From Nitrospirota bacterium (GTDB taxonomy: Bacteria > Nitrospirota > UBA9217): 12,058 nt of DNA. The notes under the pieces were generated by a model. That model searched no databases, was not told the DNA's origin, and was given only the letters and a program-made list of their open reading frames with translations. The DNA is taken from contig JAAXXJ010000071.1 in the NCBI GenBank assembly GCA_013334545.1, positions 1 to 12,058 on the forward strand. Reading direction: 5' to 3'. The translations under genes and the position numbers were made by a program. Positions 1 to 7,140 of the stretch are shown here, in pieces (position 1 is the first letter of the stretch; the number at the start of each line of letters is the position of its first letter).

Positions 1-264
1 CTGAACACCTCCCTGGTGCAGCAGCCCCCGACGCGGAACGACCTCCATCGCATCGAGATCCGGGCCAACGACATCGCCGAAGAACTCGGGGATATCCGCA
101 TCGCCAACATGGTCATGCTCGGCGCCCTCCTCAAGAAGACCGGCGTCGTGGCACTGGAGTCGGTCCTGAACGCATTGAAATCGGTCCTTCCCTCGAGGCG
201 TCATGGCCTCCTACCGCTGAACGAAAAGGCGCTTATCTGCGGCGGCGAGGTCTGCGCCTTATAA
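1..264 (+). CDS. 2-oxoacid:ferredoxin oxidoreductase, gamma subunit (3' end only)
   Basis: The reading frame is open at base 1 and ends with TAA at 262-264, leaving 87 C-terminal residues. The segment IANMVMLGALLKKTGVV followed by a conserved PLNEKAL is typical of the C-terminal end of the gamma (KorC/PorC-like) subunit of pyruvate, 2-oxoglutarate or branched-chain 2-oxoacid:ferredoxin oxidoreductases. In this family the gamma subunit joins the thiamine-diphosphate catalytic subunits in the cytoplasmic enzyme that oxidatively decarboxylates 2-oxoacids to acyl-CoA and reduces ferredoxin. Its presence suggests an anaerobic or microaerophilic, ferredoxin-based metabolism. The substrate cannot be told from this fragment because the rest of the operon lies upstream of the window. 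No clear Rho-independent terminator follows, only short GC-rich inverted repeats around 301-330. Confidence 0.8.
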   Translation: MNTSLVQQPPTRNDLHRIEIRANDIAEELGDIRIANMVMLGALLKKTGVVALESVLNALKSVLPSRRHGLLPLNEKALICGGEVCAL

Positions 265-338
265 CGGTCCATTCCTGTGCAGGGTAAAGCACCTCTTCCC
301 GGCGATCAACCCTCGCCGCCTTAACGGCTAATACTCTT

Positions 339-367
339 TTGACATGAAATATCAGTTGTGATACTCT
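339..367 (+). promoter_or_regulatory. Sigma-70 type promoter for the HEAT/HD-GYP/SPFH genes
   Basis: A perfect TTGACA (339-344) is followed after 17 bases by TACTCT (362-367). A TG lies one base upstream of that hexamer (359-360), forming an extended -10. Initiation 6-8 bases beyond the -10 would fall at about 373-375, on the proposed ATG at 375. The transcript would then be leaderless, or the true start lies further in. The -10 hexamer itself is a poor match (3 of 6), so the call rests on the -35, the spacing and the TG. Confidence 0.55.
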
Positions 368-374
368 CGTCAGT

Positions 375-2471
375 ATGCAGGAAGATGCAAACCAGTCCGA
401 GACACTTTCACCAGATGTCCAGGGTGCCATGCGGAGTTTTGTCTCCGCCATCCGCGCAGTGAAACTCTACCCGCCGAACAATCCTGTCTACTCGCAATCC
501 GTAAAAAAATCCTTTGAGTCCCTCAACCTGGCCCTGGCCCGGAAACCGGAGTTTACCATCGGCATCCAGAAGACCTTCTTTACGTACGAGCGGATGCCGA
601 GCGGCAAGGAACCGCAGATCAACCAGGCCATAGCACAGGACCTGTTCGCCAAAGGACTTCGGGAGATCATCTTCAACCGGGGGGTCTCCGAGAAGGAGCT
701 GCTCGACCTCTGTCAGGCCCTTGCCCTGTCCAACGAAGAGATGGCAATGAAGAGCGGGATCTCATCCATTCTCTGGGAAAAAGGCGCTACGAATATCACG
801 GTCACCGAGGCGGGACTCGATGATGTCATTACGACCAGGGCAGAGACGGCGCCTGATATTGATGTCGTGAAGAGGCCGGAGGCCGAGGGAGAGGGCGCGT
901 CCAAACCAAAGAAGGACATAACAGCCTTAGCCCGCACACTGGTGCTCGGTGACCTGTTTTCAGACCCGGAAGGGTACGGCGCTGACATGGTCGAATTCGC
1001 GCGTCAGACCGTCGGCGCGCATGAGACCGTGGAGGACCGGCTTTTCTCACTGTACAAGGAGGCTGGCCGGCAGATTGGGGAGCGCTCCGGGGACGAGCAC
1101 GAAGCGCTGTTCGAAGGTTTGGCGAAATCCGTTCTTTCGATCGATGCACCTATGCGCACCTCGCTGATCGCCGGCAAAATGTATGCCGATCTCGACGCGA
1201 ACATGGTTGCCGAACAGGGCCTGGAGCTGCCCAAAGAGCTTCCCGGGGAACTGCACGAGATAGTGACCGGCCGATATCCCCGGGAATGGACGGTCCAGCA
1301 GGTGACGACGCTGCTGAAGCGTTTATCGCAGAATATGCCCGAGCCGCTCAAACCGCCATCGGCGCCGGAGAAAGTGCCGGCCGTACCGCTGCGCGAGGAC
1401 ATCTATATGATCGCAAAGGAGATGAGCGAGTATACTGCGGAAGAGTTGGAAGATCTGAAGTTAATCAGTGATTCGGGAATGGAGTCCGACATCATTGAGG
1501 CGGCCGTGCGTACCCTCATCTTCCTCATGACGCTGGTCAAGGACGACGCCCTTCGGAAGACGGTTGGCAAGGAAGTCCATCTGTTCTCCGGGGTCGTGCA
1601 CCAGATCGAGGAGATGCTGAGCTACCTGCTCAAAAAAAAGGACTACGACCTTGCTTCGCTCATCATACGCGCACTGCATATGCCGGTAGCCGCCGAATTC
1701 AAGCCGCGGCTCATCGAAGCCATCCGCAAGACCACTTCACCAAAGGTCATTGGCGGGATGATCAACGAGCTGCGCAACTCAGCGAAAGGGTCAACGGAAT
1801 ATAATTCTGCTTACGCCTATCTTGCCATGATGGAACGGGAGTCAACGGAGGTCATGTTGGATCTCCTCGCGGAAGAGAAGGACCGCGTATTCCGGCTGTT
1901 CCTCGTGGATCTGCTCATGGACCTGGGTAAAAACCAAACTGCTCTGATCGCCGAAAAGTTGAGCGACGACCGGTGGTATGTCGTTCGGAATGCCGTGCGC
2001 ATTCTTAGCGAGTACAAAAACGAACGGACGGTATCGTTCCTGCTCAGGGTCTTGGACCACAAGAACCTTCAGGTGCGGCAGGAGGTCGCCAAAGGACTCA
2101 TCCTGATCGGCGGGAAAAAAGCGACGACGCTGCTGGTACGGTACCTGCAGGACAAACACGCCGACATGCAGTTCATGGCCCTCCGCGGTCTGGGAGAGAT
2201 CTCAGGTGCCGGTGCTACCGAGGCCCAGAACGTGGTCGATTTCCTGCAGAACCGGCGACTGACCGGGAAAGAGAACGAACTGACCATCGAAGGCATCAGG
2301 GTCCTGGGCAAGATCGGCGATCGGGGGACTGCAGAGTTCCTGAAACGATACACCAAGTTGCGGTGGTGGAGGTCCCGCAGGCTCCAGAGCGGGCTGCGTG
2401 CGGAAGCGCTGACATCCATTGAAGAGATCGAGAAGAGGAGGCGCGATGGCGGAAGAACCACAGGCCGATAG
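375..2471 (+). CDS. HEAT-repeat protein with an N-terminal domain shared with the next gene
   Basis: A 698-residue, mostly helical soluble protein with no signal peptide or membrane segment. Residues about 20-150 form a domain with the marks LYPPNNP (31-37), an FF pair (68-69) and IIFNRG (98-103). The downstream HD-GYP protein carries a related domain. Residues about 180-400 are helical and unassigned. Residues about 410-690 show HEAT-like repeats, for example the segments around DRWYVVRNAVRILSEY and NLQVRQEVAKGLILIGG. HEAT repeats usually form protein-binding solenoids, so a scaffold or adaptor role is inferred; no catalytic motif is seen. The ATG at 375 has no Shine-Dalgarno and sits at the predicted transcription start. 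An in-frame ATG at 429, preceded by a weak AGGG, starts just before the conserved domain and is an alternative. The 3' end overlaps the next gene by 26 bases, implying translational coupling. Confidence 0.85.
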   Translation: MQEDANQSETLSPDVQGAMRSFVSAIRAVKLYPPNNPVYSQSVKKSFESLNLALARKPEFTIGIQKTFFTYERMPSGKEPQINQAIAQDLFAKGLREIIFNRGVSEKELLDLCQALALSNEEMAMKSGISSILWEKGATNITVTEAGLDDVITTRAETAPDIDVVKRPEAEGEGASKPKKDITALARTLVLGDLFSDPEGYGADMVEFARQTVGAHETVEDRLFSLYKEAGRQIGERSGDEHEALFEGLAKSVLSIDAPMRTSLIAGKMYADLDANMVAEQGLELPKELPGELHEIVTGRYPREWTVQQVTTLLKRLSQNMPEPLKPPSAPEKVPAVPLREDIYMIAKEMSEYTAEELEDLKLISDSGMESDIIEAAVRTLIFLMTLVKDDALRKTVGKEVHLFSGVVHQIEEMLSYLLKKKDYDLASLIIRALHMPVAAEFKPRLIEAIRKTTSPKVIGGMINELRNSAKGSTEYNSAYAYLAMMERESTEVMLDLLAEEKDRVFRLFLVDLLMDLGKNQTALIAEKLSDDRWYVVRNAVRILSEYKNERTVSFLLRVLDHKNLQVRQEVAKGLILIGGKKATTLLVRYLQDKHADMQFMALRGLGEISGAGATEAQNVVDFLQNRRLTGKENELTIEGIRVLGKIGDRGTAEFLKRYTKLRWWRSRRLQSGLRAEALTSIEEIEKRRRDGGRTTGR

Positions 2472-3885
2472 CCGAGGCGAGGCGCGGCAGTCCTTCTTCG
2501 CGAAACAGAAGCTCATCCAGTCCACCCGAGCCGTGTTCCAGCAGCTGTCCGGCGTGCTCAAGAACGCGTCGCTTTATCCCGCGGCCCATCCGTTCCTCCT
2601 TTCGTCGGCGGAAAAGCTGCTGAAGCAGATCAAGGACCTTCTGGTCATGCGGAAGGAAGTGACGTTCTACCTGGTGGGAGGCGAGCTGTTCTTCGAGACC
2701 AATTCGGTCCCTATCGATCTGAGTCTCGCAACGCTCGTGGAGCAATTCACGAACCGTGATGTAGGTGGTGTAATCTTCAGACCGGGGCTGACGCCGGAGG
2801 AGATCATCCGGTTCGCGTACCTCATGAACAATGATGCAAAGTTCTTTGCAGACAGAACAAAAGTGGAAGCGGCCATGGCCCTCGAAAAGATCTCGCACAT
2901 CGAGATCCACCGCGCGCTGCTCGTCGATAAAAAGGCAGCGGCGTCCATCAAGGAAGGAAAAAAGAAAACGGAAAAGGTTTTCATTGATGCCGTCGATACG
3001 GTCAAGGGCATGGTCCAGTCCGTGCACGCGGAGAAGGTGATCAATATGCGTCAGGTCAACTCGACGGTCCAAAAACTGGTCGACAACATCCTGCAGAACC
3101 GTGACGCGTTGATCGGGATGACGAGCCTCAAGATGTACGACGAATACACCTTTGCGCACTCGGTGAACGTTTCGGTTCTGGCCATATCCCTCGGTACCTA
3201 CCTTTCCTTTGAGAAACCCCAGGTTGCCGCGCTCGGCGTCGCGGGATTGATGCATGATATCGGCAAGGTGAGCGTTCCGCTGGAGATCATCAATAAACCG
3301 GACAAGCTGACCGAGCGGGAGTGGGCCATGGTCAAACGCCATCCCATCGAGGGAGCGCTGCTGCTCGCGGATGTTCCCGCCATGACCAAGCTTGCCATGG
3401 TCGCCTCCTTCGAGCACCATCAGCATGGCGATGTCTACGGCTATCCGCGGATTGACAACATGGTCCAGCAGCACCCGTTCTCCCAGATCATCTCCATTGC
3501 CGATGCCTATGACGCGATTATCGCCGCCCGCGTGTACTACAAGGTGCCGACCCCTCCCTACCAGGGGGTCCGCATCCTGCTGGAGAAGCGCGGGACGAAT
3601 TTCAACGCTGTCCTGGTGAAGGCGTTCGTTAATATGGTCGGCATCTTTCCCATCGGGACGGTTGTGAAGCTTGACAACGGAGAGGTCGGGATCGTGATGC
3701 ATCAGACCAGCAATCTGATGCGGCCCCGGATCCTGATCCTGACGAAGTTCGACGGTTCCGAGAAGGAGGACCCCAGCGCCATGATCAGCCTTCTGGAGAT
3801 CGAAGACGGCCACCCGAAACGCTCGATCATCGGGACGATCGAACCGACCGGCGCCGGGATCGATATTAAGAAATACCTCGAATGA
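2446..3885 (+). CDS. HD-GYP domain cyclic-di-GMP phosphodiesterase
   Basis: A protein of 479 residues. The ATG at 2446 is chosen because AGAGGAGG (2434-2441) lies just upstream; an in-frame TTG at 2419 lacks such a site. Residues about 25-160 repeat the N-terminal domain of the preceding protein: LYP at 43-45, FF at 82-83, VIFRPG at 109-114. The HD-GYP domain spans about 215-395. It has the HD pair H270-D271 in MHDIGK, then a KRHP motif, H324-H325, GYP at 332-334 and IADAYDA. Family members hydrolyse c-di-GMP with a bi- or trinuclear metal centre. The GYP loop reads HHQHGDVYGYP, with Gln where Glu is usual and Val for the usual Gly, but the HD metal residues look intact. Residues about 400-479 form a small beta-rich tail of unknown role. 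No receiver or membrane domain is present, so the N-terminal domain is probably the sensory or partner-binding part. It is likely cotranscribed with the genes on both sides. Confidence 0.9.
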   Translation: MAEEPQADSRGEARQSFFAKQKLIQSTRAVFQQLSGVLKNASLYPAAHPFLLSSAEKLLKQIKDLLVMRKEVTFYLVGGELFFETNSVPIDLSLATLVEQFTNRDVGGVIFRPGLTPEEIIRFAYLMNNDAKFFADRTKVEAAMALEKISHIEIHRALLVDKKAAASIKEGKKKTEKVFIDAVDTVKGMVQSVHAEKVINMRQVNSTVQKLVDNILQNRDALIGMTSLKMYDEYTFAHSVNVSVLAISLGTYLSFEKPQVAALGVAGLMHDIGKVSVPLEIINKPDKLTEREWAMVKRHPIEGALLLADVPAMTKLAMVASFEHHQHGDVYGYPRIDNMVQQHPFSQIISIADAYDAIIAARVYYKVPTPPYQGVRILLEKRGTNFNAVLVKAFVNMVGIFPIGTVVKLDNGEVGIVMHQTSNLMRPRILILTKFDGSEKEDPSAMISLLEIEDGHPKRSIIGTIEPTGAGIDIKKYLE

Positions 3886-3918
3886 GATCGCCCCGGACAG
3901 GGAAGAAGGAGGCTGATG

Positions 3919-4785
3919 ATGGGTAATCTTAATCTTCGCGCGTTGGCCGTGGGGACCGCGGGGGTGATCGTTCTGTGGGCTCTCCTGTCGTTCTTATACA
4001 CCATTGACGCAGGAGAACGGGGCGTCATTCTCCGGTTCGGCGCCGTGGACCGGGTCGTCGCGGAGGGCATCCACGCCAAACTCCCGTTCATGGAGAATGT
4101 GGTCAAGATGAACACCCGGGTGCAGAAGAGCACGACGAAGACAGAGGCGGCGAGCCGAGACCTCCAGGCGGTCCACACGACGATCGTGTTGAACTTCAGC
4201 CTCGAACCGGATAAAGCAGGGGATGTGTACAAGAGCCTGGGTCTCGGCTACGCCGAGCGGGTGATCGAACCGATCGTGAAGGAAGAGTTCAAAGCTGCCT
4301 CGGCGCGGTACACGGCGGAGGAGCTCATTTCCAAGCGCGAGACGCTCAAGAACGAGGTGCGCGAATACCTCAAGAATCGCATGGTGCCGTTCGGCATCAT
4401 GGTGGTCGAGCTTTCGATCACCGACTTCGAGTTCTCGCCCGAATTCAACAAGGCCATTGAATCCAAGCAGACCGCTGAGCAGCTGGCGCTCAAGGCCAAG
4501 CGGGACCTGGACCGAATCAAGGTGGAGGCTCAGCAGAAGATCGCCACGGCCCAGGCAGAGGCCGAGGCGCTCCGGCTCCAACGTCAGGCCGTGTCGCCCG
4601 AACTCGTGCGACTGCGCGAGGTGGAGGCCCAGATGAAGGCTATTGATAAATGGGACGGACATCTTCCCAATGTTACCGGCGGTGCTGTGCCGTTCCTCTC
4701 CGTGGGGGAATGGGAGAAGGGAAGAACAAATAGCCAACCAGTGCCTGACCTCCGGGCCTTCCGTGATGATCTCCGGCGGGCCTGA
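3919..4785 (+). CDS. Prohibitin/SPFH-family membrane protein
   Basis: A protein of 288 residues. One N-terminal membrane segment (about 8-28) is followed by an SPFH/prohibitin domain (about 30-200). It begins IDAGERGVILRFG and includes ASRDLQAVHTT, a hallmark of the prohibitin branch. A charged, Ala/Gln-rich coiled coil (about 175-235, with AEQLALKAKRDLDRIKVEAQ) follows, then the conserved KWDGHLP and a GGAVPF end motif. Such proteins form large ring or cage oligomers on the membrane, often controlling FtsH-type proteases or organising membrane domains. Two ATGs are in frame (3916 and 3919); AAGGAGG at 3906-3912 gives better spacing to 3919. After the usual end motif there is an unusual hydrophilic tail of about 25-30 residues. 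It lies 33 bases after the HD-GYP gene, so it is probably in the same operon. Confidence 0.9.
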   Translation: MGNLNLRALAVGTAGVIVLWALLSFLYTIDAGERGVILRFGAVDRVVAEGIHAKLPFMENVVKMNTRVQKSTTKTEAASRDLQAVHTTIVLNFSLEPDKAGDVYKSLGLGYAERVIEPIVKEEFKAASARYTAEELISKRETLKNEVREYLKNRMVPFGIMVVELSITDFEFSPEFNKAIESKQTAEQLALKAKRDLDRIKVEAQQKIATAQAEAEALRLQRQAVSPELVRLREVEAQMKAIDKWDGHLPNVTGGAVPFLSVGEWEKGRTNSQPVPDLRAFRDDLRRA

Positions 4786-4862
4786 TTTTTTCCGGGCCGG
4801 ATGTGAGCTCTTGTTCGGTTTGGGTACGTGCGTTCCGATGCCCCCTGAGTTCCCTCAATTTA

Positions 4863-4891
4863 TTGACAAAGCCAACAAATTCCTGTATTTT
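4863..4891 (+). promoter_or_regulatory. Sigma-70 type promoter upstream of the rhomboid gene
   Basis: TTGACA (4863-4868), a 17-base spacer, then TATTTT (4886-4891) in an AT-rich patch of otherwise GC-rich sequence. Initiation is expected near 4898, leaving a leader of about 78 bases before the GTG at 4976. This suggests that the rhomboid and zinc-ribbon/receiver genes form a transcription unit separate from the prohibitin gene. Confidence 0.65.
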
Positions 4892-4975
4892 TATTCAGTT
4901 ATTGTCGTCAGGTGGCCAGCGGCGCCCTGATTGACAGGGAAGCCAGCGAGGCGGGTGGAGCGACGAGGTCGATTT

Positions 4976-5674
4976 GTGATACCACTGAAGGATTCCAACC
5001 CCACGAAACGATTTCCCGTCGTCACCGTGTTGTTCATAGCGCTTAACATCCTCGTATTCATCTATGAAGTCTCTCTTGGCGAAGGACAGGGGGAATATTT
5101 CGTTGGGGCATACGCGCTGGTCCCGGCCCGCCTCTTTCACTCGGCAACGGCGTTACCCGGGCCGTTCCCAGTCGGCGTGACGTTGTTCACCTCCATGTTC
5201 CTGCACGGAGGACTGTTCCACCTTGCCGGGAACATGCTGTATCTCTGGATCTTCGGCAACAACGTCGAGGACGCTATGGGGCGGTTCCGCTTCATCGTGT
5301 TCTACGTGCTGTGCGGCTTGGTTGCAGCGGTCAGCCACGCGATGACGAACACGCGATCGCTGGTCCCGATGATCGGCGCATCGGGGGCCATTTCGGGCGT
5401 GCTGGGAGCGTACCTGCTTCTGTATCCGCAGGCGCGGGTGCTGACCCTCTTCATCCTGGGGTTCTTTGTTCGGATGATCGAGATACCCGCGATTGTCGTC
5501 CTCGGTTTCTGGTTCGTGCTCCAGTTCCTGAACGCATTGGTCACTCAGGGGGGAGGCGGCGGTGTTGCATGGTATGCTCACATCGGCGGCTTCCTCGCCG
5601 GGATGATGCTCATCGGCCTTTTCAAGAGGAGCACGGTCCCGTTCTGGGGCGGGAGGAGATACGGCGTTCTATGA
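4976..5674 (+). CDS. Rhomboid family intramembrane serine protease
   Basis: A protein of 232 residues with about six membrane segments. It cleaves membrane proteins within the bilayer using a Ser-His dyad. The motifs are clear: H82 and N86 in HLAGNMLYLWIFG (oxyanion-side residues, spaced as in GlpG), nucleophile S136 in GASGAISG, and H202 in AHIGG. The first residues, IPLKDSNPTKRFP, match the usual N-terminus of bacterial rhomboids of this type, which supports the GTG at 4976 preceded by GAGG at 4965-4968. The longer frame from TTG 4931 would add residues outside the family and lacks a ribosome site. The stop overlaps the start of the next gene as ATGA. The substrate is unknown. Confidence 0.92.
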   Translation: MIPLKDSNPTKRFPVVTVLFIALNILVFIYEVSLGEGQGEYFVGAYALVPARLFHSATALPGPFPVGVTLFTSMFLHGGLFHLAGNMLYLWIFGNNVEDAMGRFRFIVFYVLCGLVAAVSHAMTNTRSLVPMIGASGAISGVLGAYLLLYPQARVLTLFILGFFVRMIEIPAIVVLGFWFVLQFLNALVTQGGGGGVAWYAHIGGFLAGMMLIGLFKRSTVPFWGGRRYGVL

Positions 5675-6948
5675 TCGTAACCTGTACATGCGGTGCGAAA
5701 CTCAAGATCAGCGACGATAAGCTTACCGAGGCCGGCGTGCAGATCAAGTGTCCGAAATGCGGCACGGCCCATCTGGTCAGGAGGTCTGCGCCTGCCGCTT
5801 CAGAGCCTGTTTCGGAACCTGCCATGCCCTGGTTCGCCCCGGCAGCGAGCGTTGCATCGCCACCCCCTCCGGCGCCGGCGGTAACGGTGCCTGTATCTGC
5901 GCCAAAAGCGGAGCCGAGGTCCATGCAGAGAGCGGTTCCGGTACCCTCGTCATCGCTCGTGCTCGTGGCACATGACAGCAAGCTGGTGGCTGAGATGGTG
6001 CAGGGAGTGGTCAAGGAGGCAGGACTGACCGTAGTACATGCCACGGACGGGCTTGATGCGCTCAAAAAGGCGACTGCACTCAAACCCAAGGTCATGATCG
6101 TTGATGTGGGCCTTACCGGGATCTATGGTTTTGAGCTCTGTGAGCGCCTGAAAGGGGACCCGGACACCCGGAACATCAAGATCATCCTGCTTTCTTCCGT
6201 ATATGGACTGACGGCGTACAAGCGGAATCCTGTCACGCTCTACGGCGCTGACGATTTTATCGAAAAACATCATATCCCGGACCGTCTCGTTCCTAAGCTC
6301 AGACAGCTTCTCTCGGGCCAGCCGGCAGCATCCCCTGCCCCCGAAGAAAGCCCCAAACCATCGGTCGCTGTGACAGCGAAACCTTCGCCGCAGGGCCCGG
6401 CTGCAAGTTTTACTGCGCCGGAAGTCCCGGACGTTCTGCCCAAGGTCCCGGTGACCCTCAACATTGCCCGGATGAGGGCCTCTTCTCAGTCAGCACCGGT
6501 CCCCGGTGCTCCGCCGCCGAAGGTTGATGAGCCGAGAGCCCCGCAGGCCTCCCCGCCACCGGCTGTGGCAGCAAACACCGAACCACCGAAGCCGGAGATC
6601 AGGCGGCCGGCGATGCAGGACGAGTCGCTCAAACTGGATGCCTCCTTCTTCGAACAGGATGAGTATGCAGCCCCGGTGAAGGAACAGCAGAAGGCCGCGG
6701 TGGATCCTGAAGAGGTCGAACGGGCGCGGCGGTTCGCACGGCTCATCGTTTCCGATATTGCGCTGTACAATCAGGATGCCGTGGCTGAAGGCATAGCCAG
6801 GGGGACGTTCTACGATCTGTTGAGCGAAGACATCACCGAAGGCAGGGCCCTTTACGAAAAACGCGTACCGCAGATCATCAGGCAGTCGAAAGATTATTTT
6901 CAGGAAGCGTTCGACAATTTTATTGCAGAGAAGAAGAAACAGCGTTGA
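5671..6948 (+). CDS. Zinc-ribbon / CheY-like receiver protein with conserved helical C-terminus
   Basis: A protein of 425 residues in three parts. First, an MJ0042-type zinc ribbon with C5, C7, C27 and C30. Second, after an Ala/Pro-rich linker, a receiver domain at about 93-213. Third, after another Ala/Pro-rich linker, a charged helical C-terminus (about 344-425) containing ARRFARLIVSDIALYNQ and ITEGRALYEKRV. In the receiver, D145 in MIVDVG is the likely phospho-acceptor, with LLSS and IEK supplying the conserved Ser and Lys. The usual acidic pair near the N-terminus is reduced to AHDS, so phosphorylation may be weak or absent. No DNA-binding or enzymatic output domain is seen. The helical C-terminus resembles one I recall from other zinc-ribbon proteins of deltaproteobacteria and Nitrospirota, but I cannot name it. 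The start overlaps the rhomboid stop (ATGA). GGAGGAG at 5652-5658 is 12 bases away, so translational coupling is likely. Confidence 0.85.
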   Translation: MIVTCTCGAKLKISDDKLTEAGVQIKCPKCGTAHLVRRSAPAASEPVSEPAMPWFAPAASVASPPPPAPAVTVPVSAPKAEPRSMQRAVPVPSSSLVLVAHDSKLVAEMVQGVVKEAGLTVVHATDGLDALKKATALKPKVMIVDVGLTGIYGFELCERLKGDPDTRNIKIILLSSVYGLTAYKRNPVTLYGADDFIEKHHIPDRLVPKLRQLLSGQPAASPAPEESPKPSVAVTAKPSPQGPAASFTAPEVPDVLPKVPVTLNIARMRASSQSAPVPGAPPPKVDEPRAPQASPPPAVAANTEPPKPEIRRPAMQDESLKLDASFFEQDEYAAPVKEQQKAAVDPEEVERARRFARLIVSDIALYNQDAVAEGIARGTFYDLLSEDITEGRALYEKRVPQIIRQSKDYFQEAFDNFIAEKKKQR

Positions 6949-6973
6949 CAGAGAGCCAAAGTTGGTATAGTAT
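6945..6973 (+). promoter_or_regulatory. Promoter of tRNA-Pro
   Basis: TTGACA (6945-6950) overlaps the stop codon of the receiver gene. It is followed by TATAGT (6966-6971, spacer 15) or TAGTAT (6968-6973, spacer 17). The mature tRNA 5' end is at 6985, leaving a very short 5' leader. The promoter may also serve the sigma-factor gene, as no other promoter is obvious between the tRNA and 7141. Confidence 0.6.
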
Positions 6974-6983
6974 ATCAGCCTTG

Positions 6984-7061
<78 letters not shown>

Positions 7062-7140
7062 TTCTTAATCTTTCCGGTGACTCAAGCTCGCAGGGAACGC
7101 AGCATCGCTGACGATATTTTCCCGGGCGTAAGGGGAGTGA

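Noticed and set aside
2296..3813. A 505-codon frame on the - strand
   Set aside because: It is opposite the HD-GYP gene, has His/Asp/Arg-rich shadow composition and no domain.
4773..4800. Terminator after the prohibitin gene (CCGGC ... T-run ... GCCGG)
   Set aside because: The T-run is inside the loop rather than after the stem, and the stem is only five bases.
5311..5670. A longer start for the zinc-ribbon/receiver gene inside the rhomboid gene
   Set aside because: The added residues are an out-of-frame translation of the rhomboid, and the zinc ribbon begins exactly at ATG 5671.
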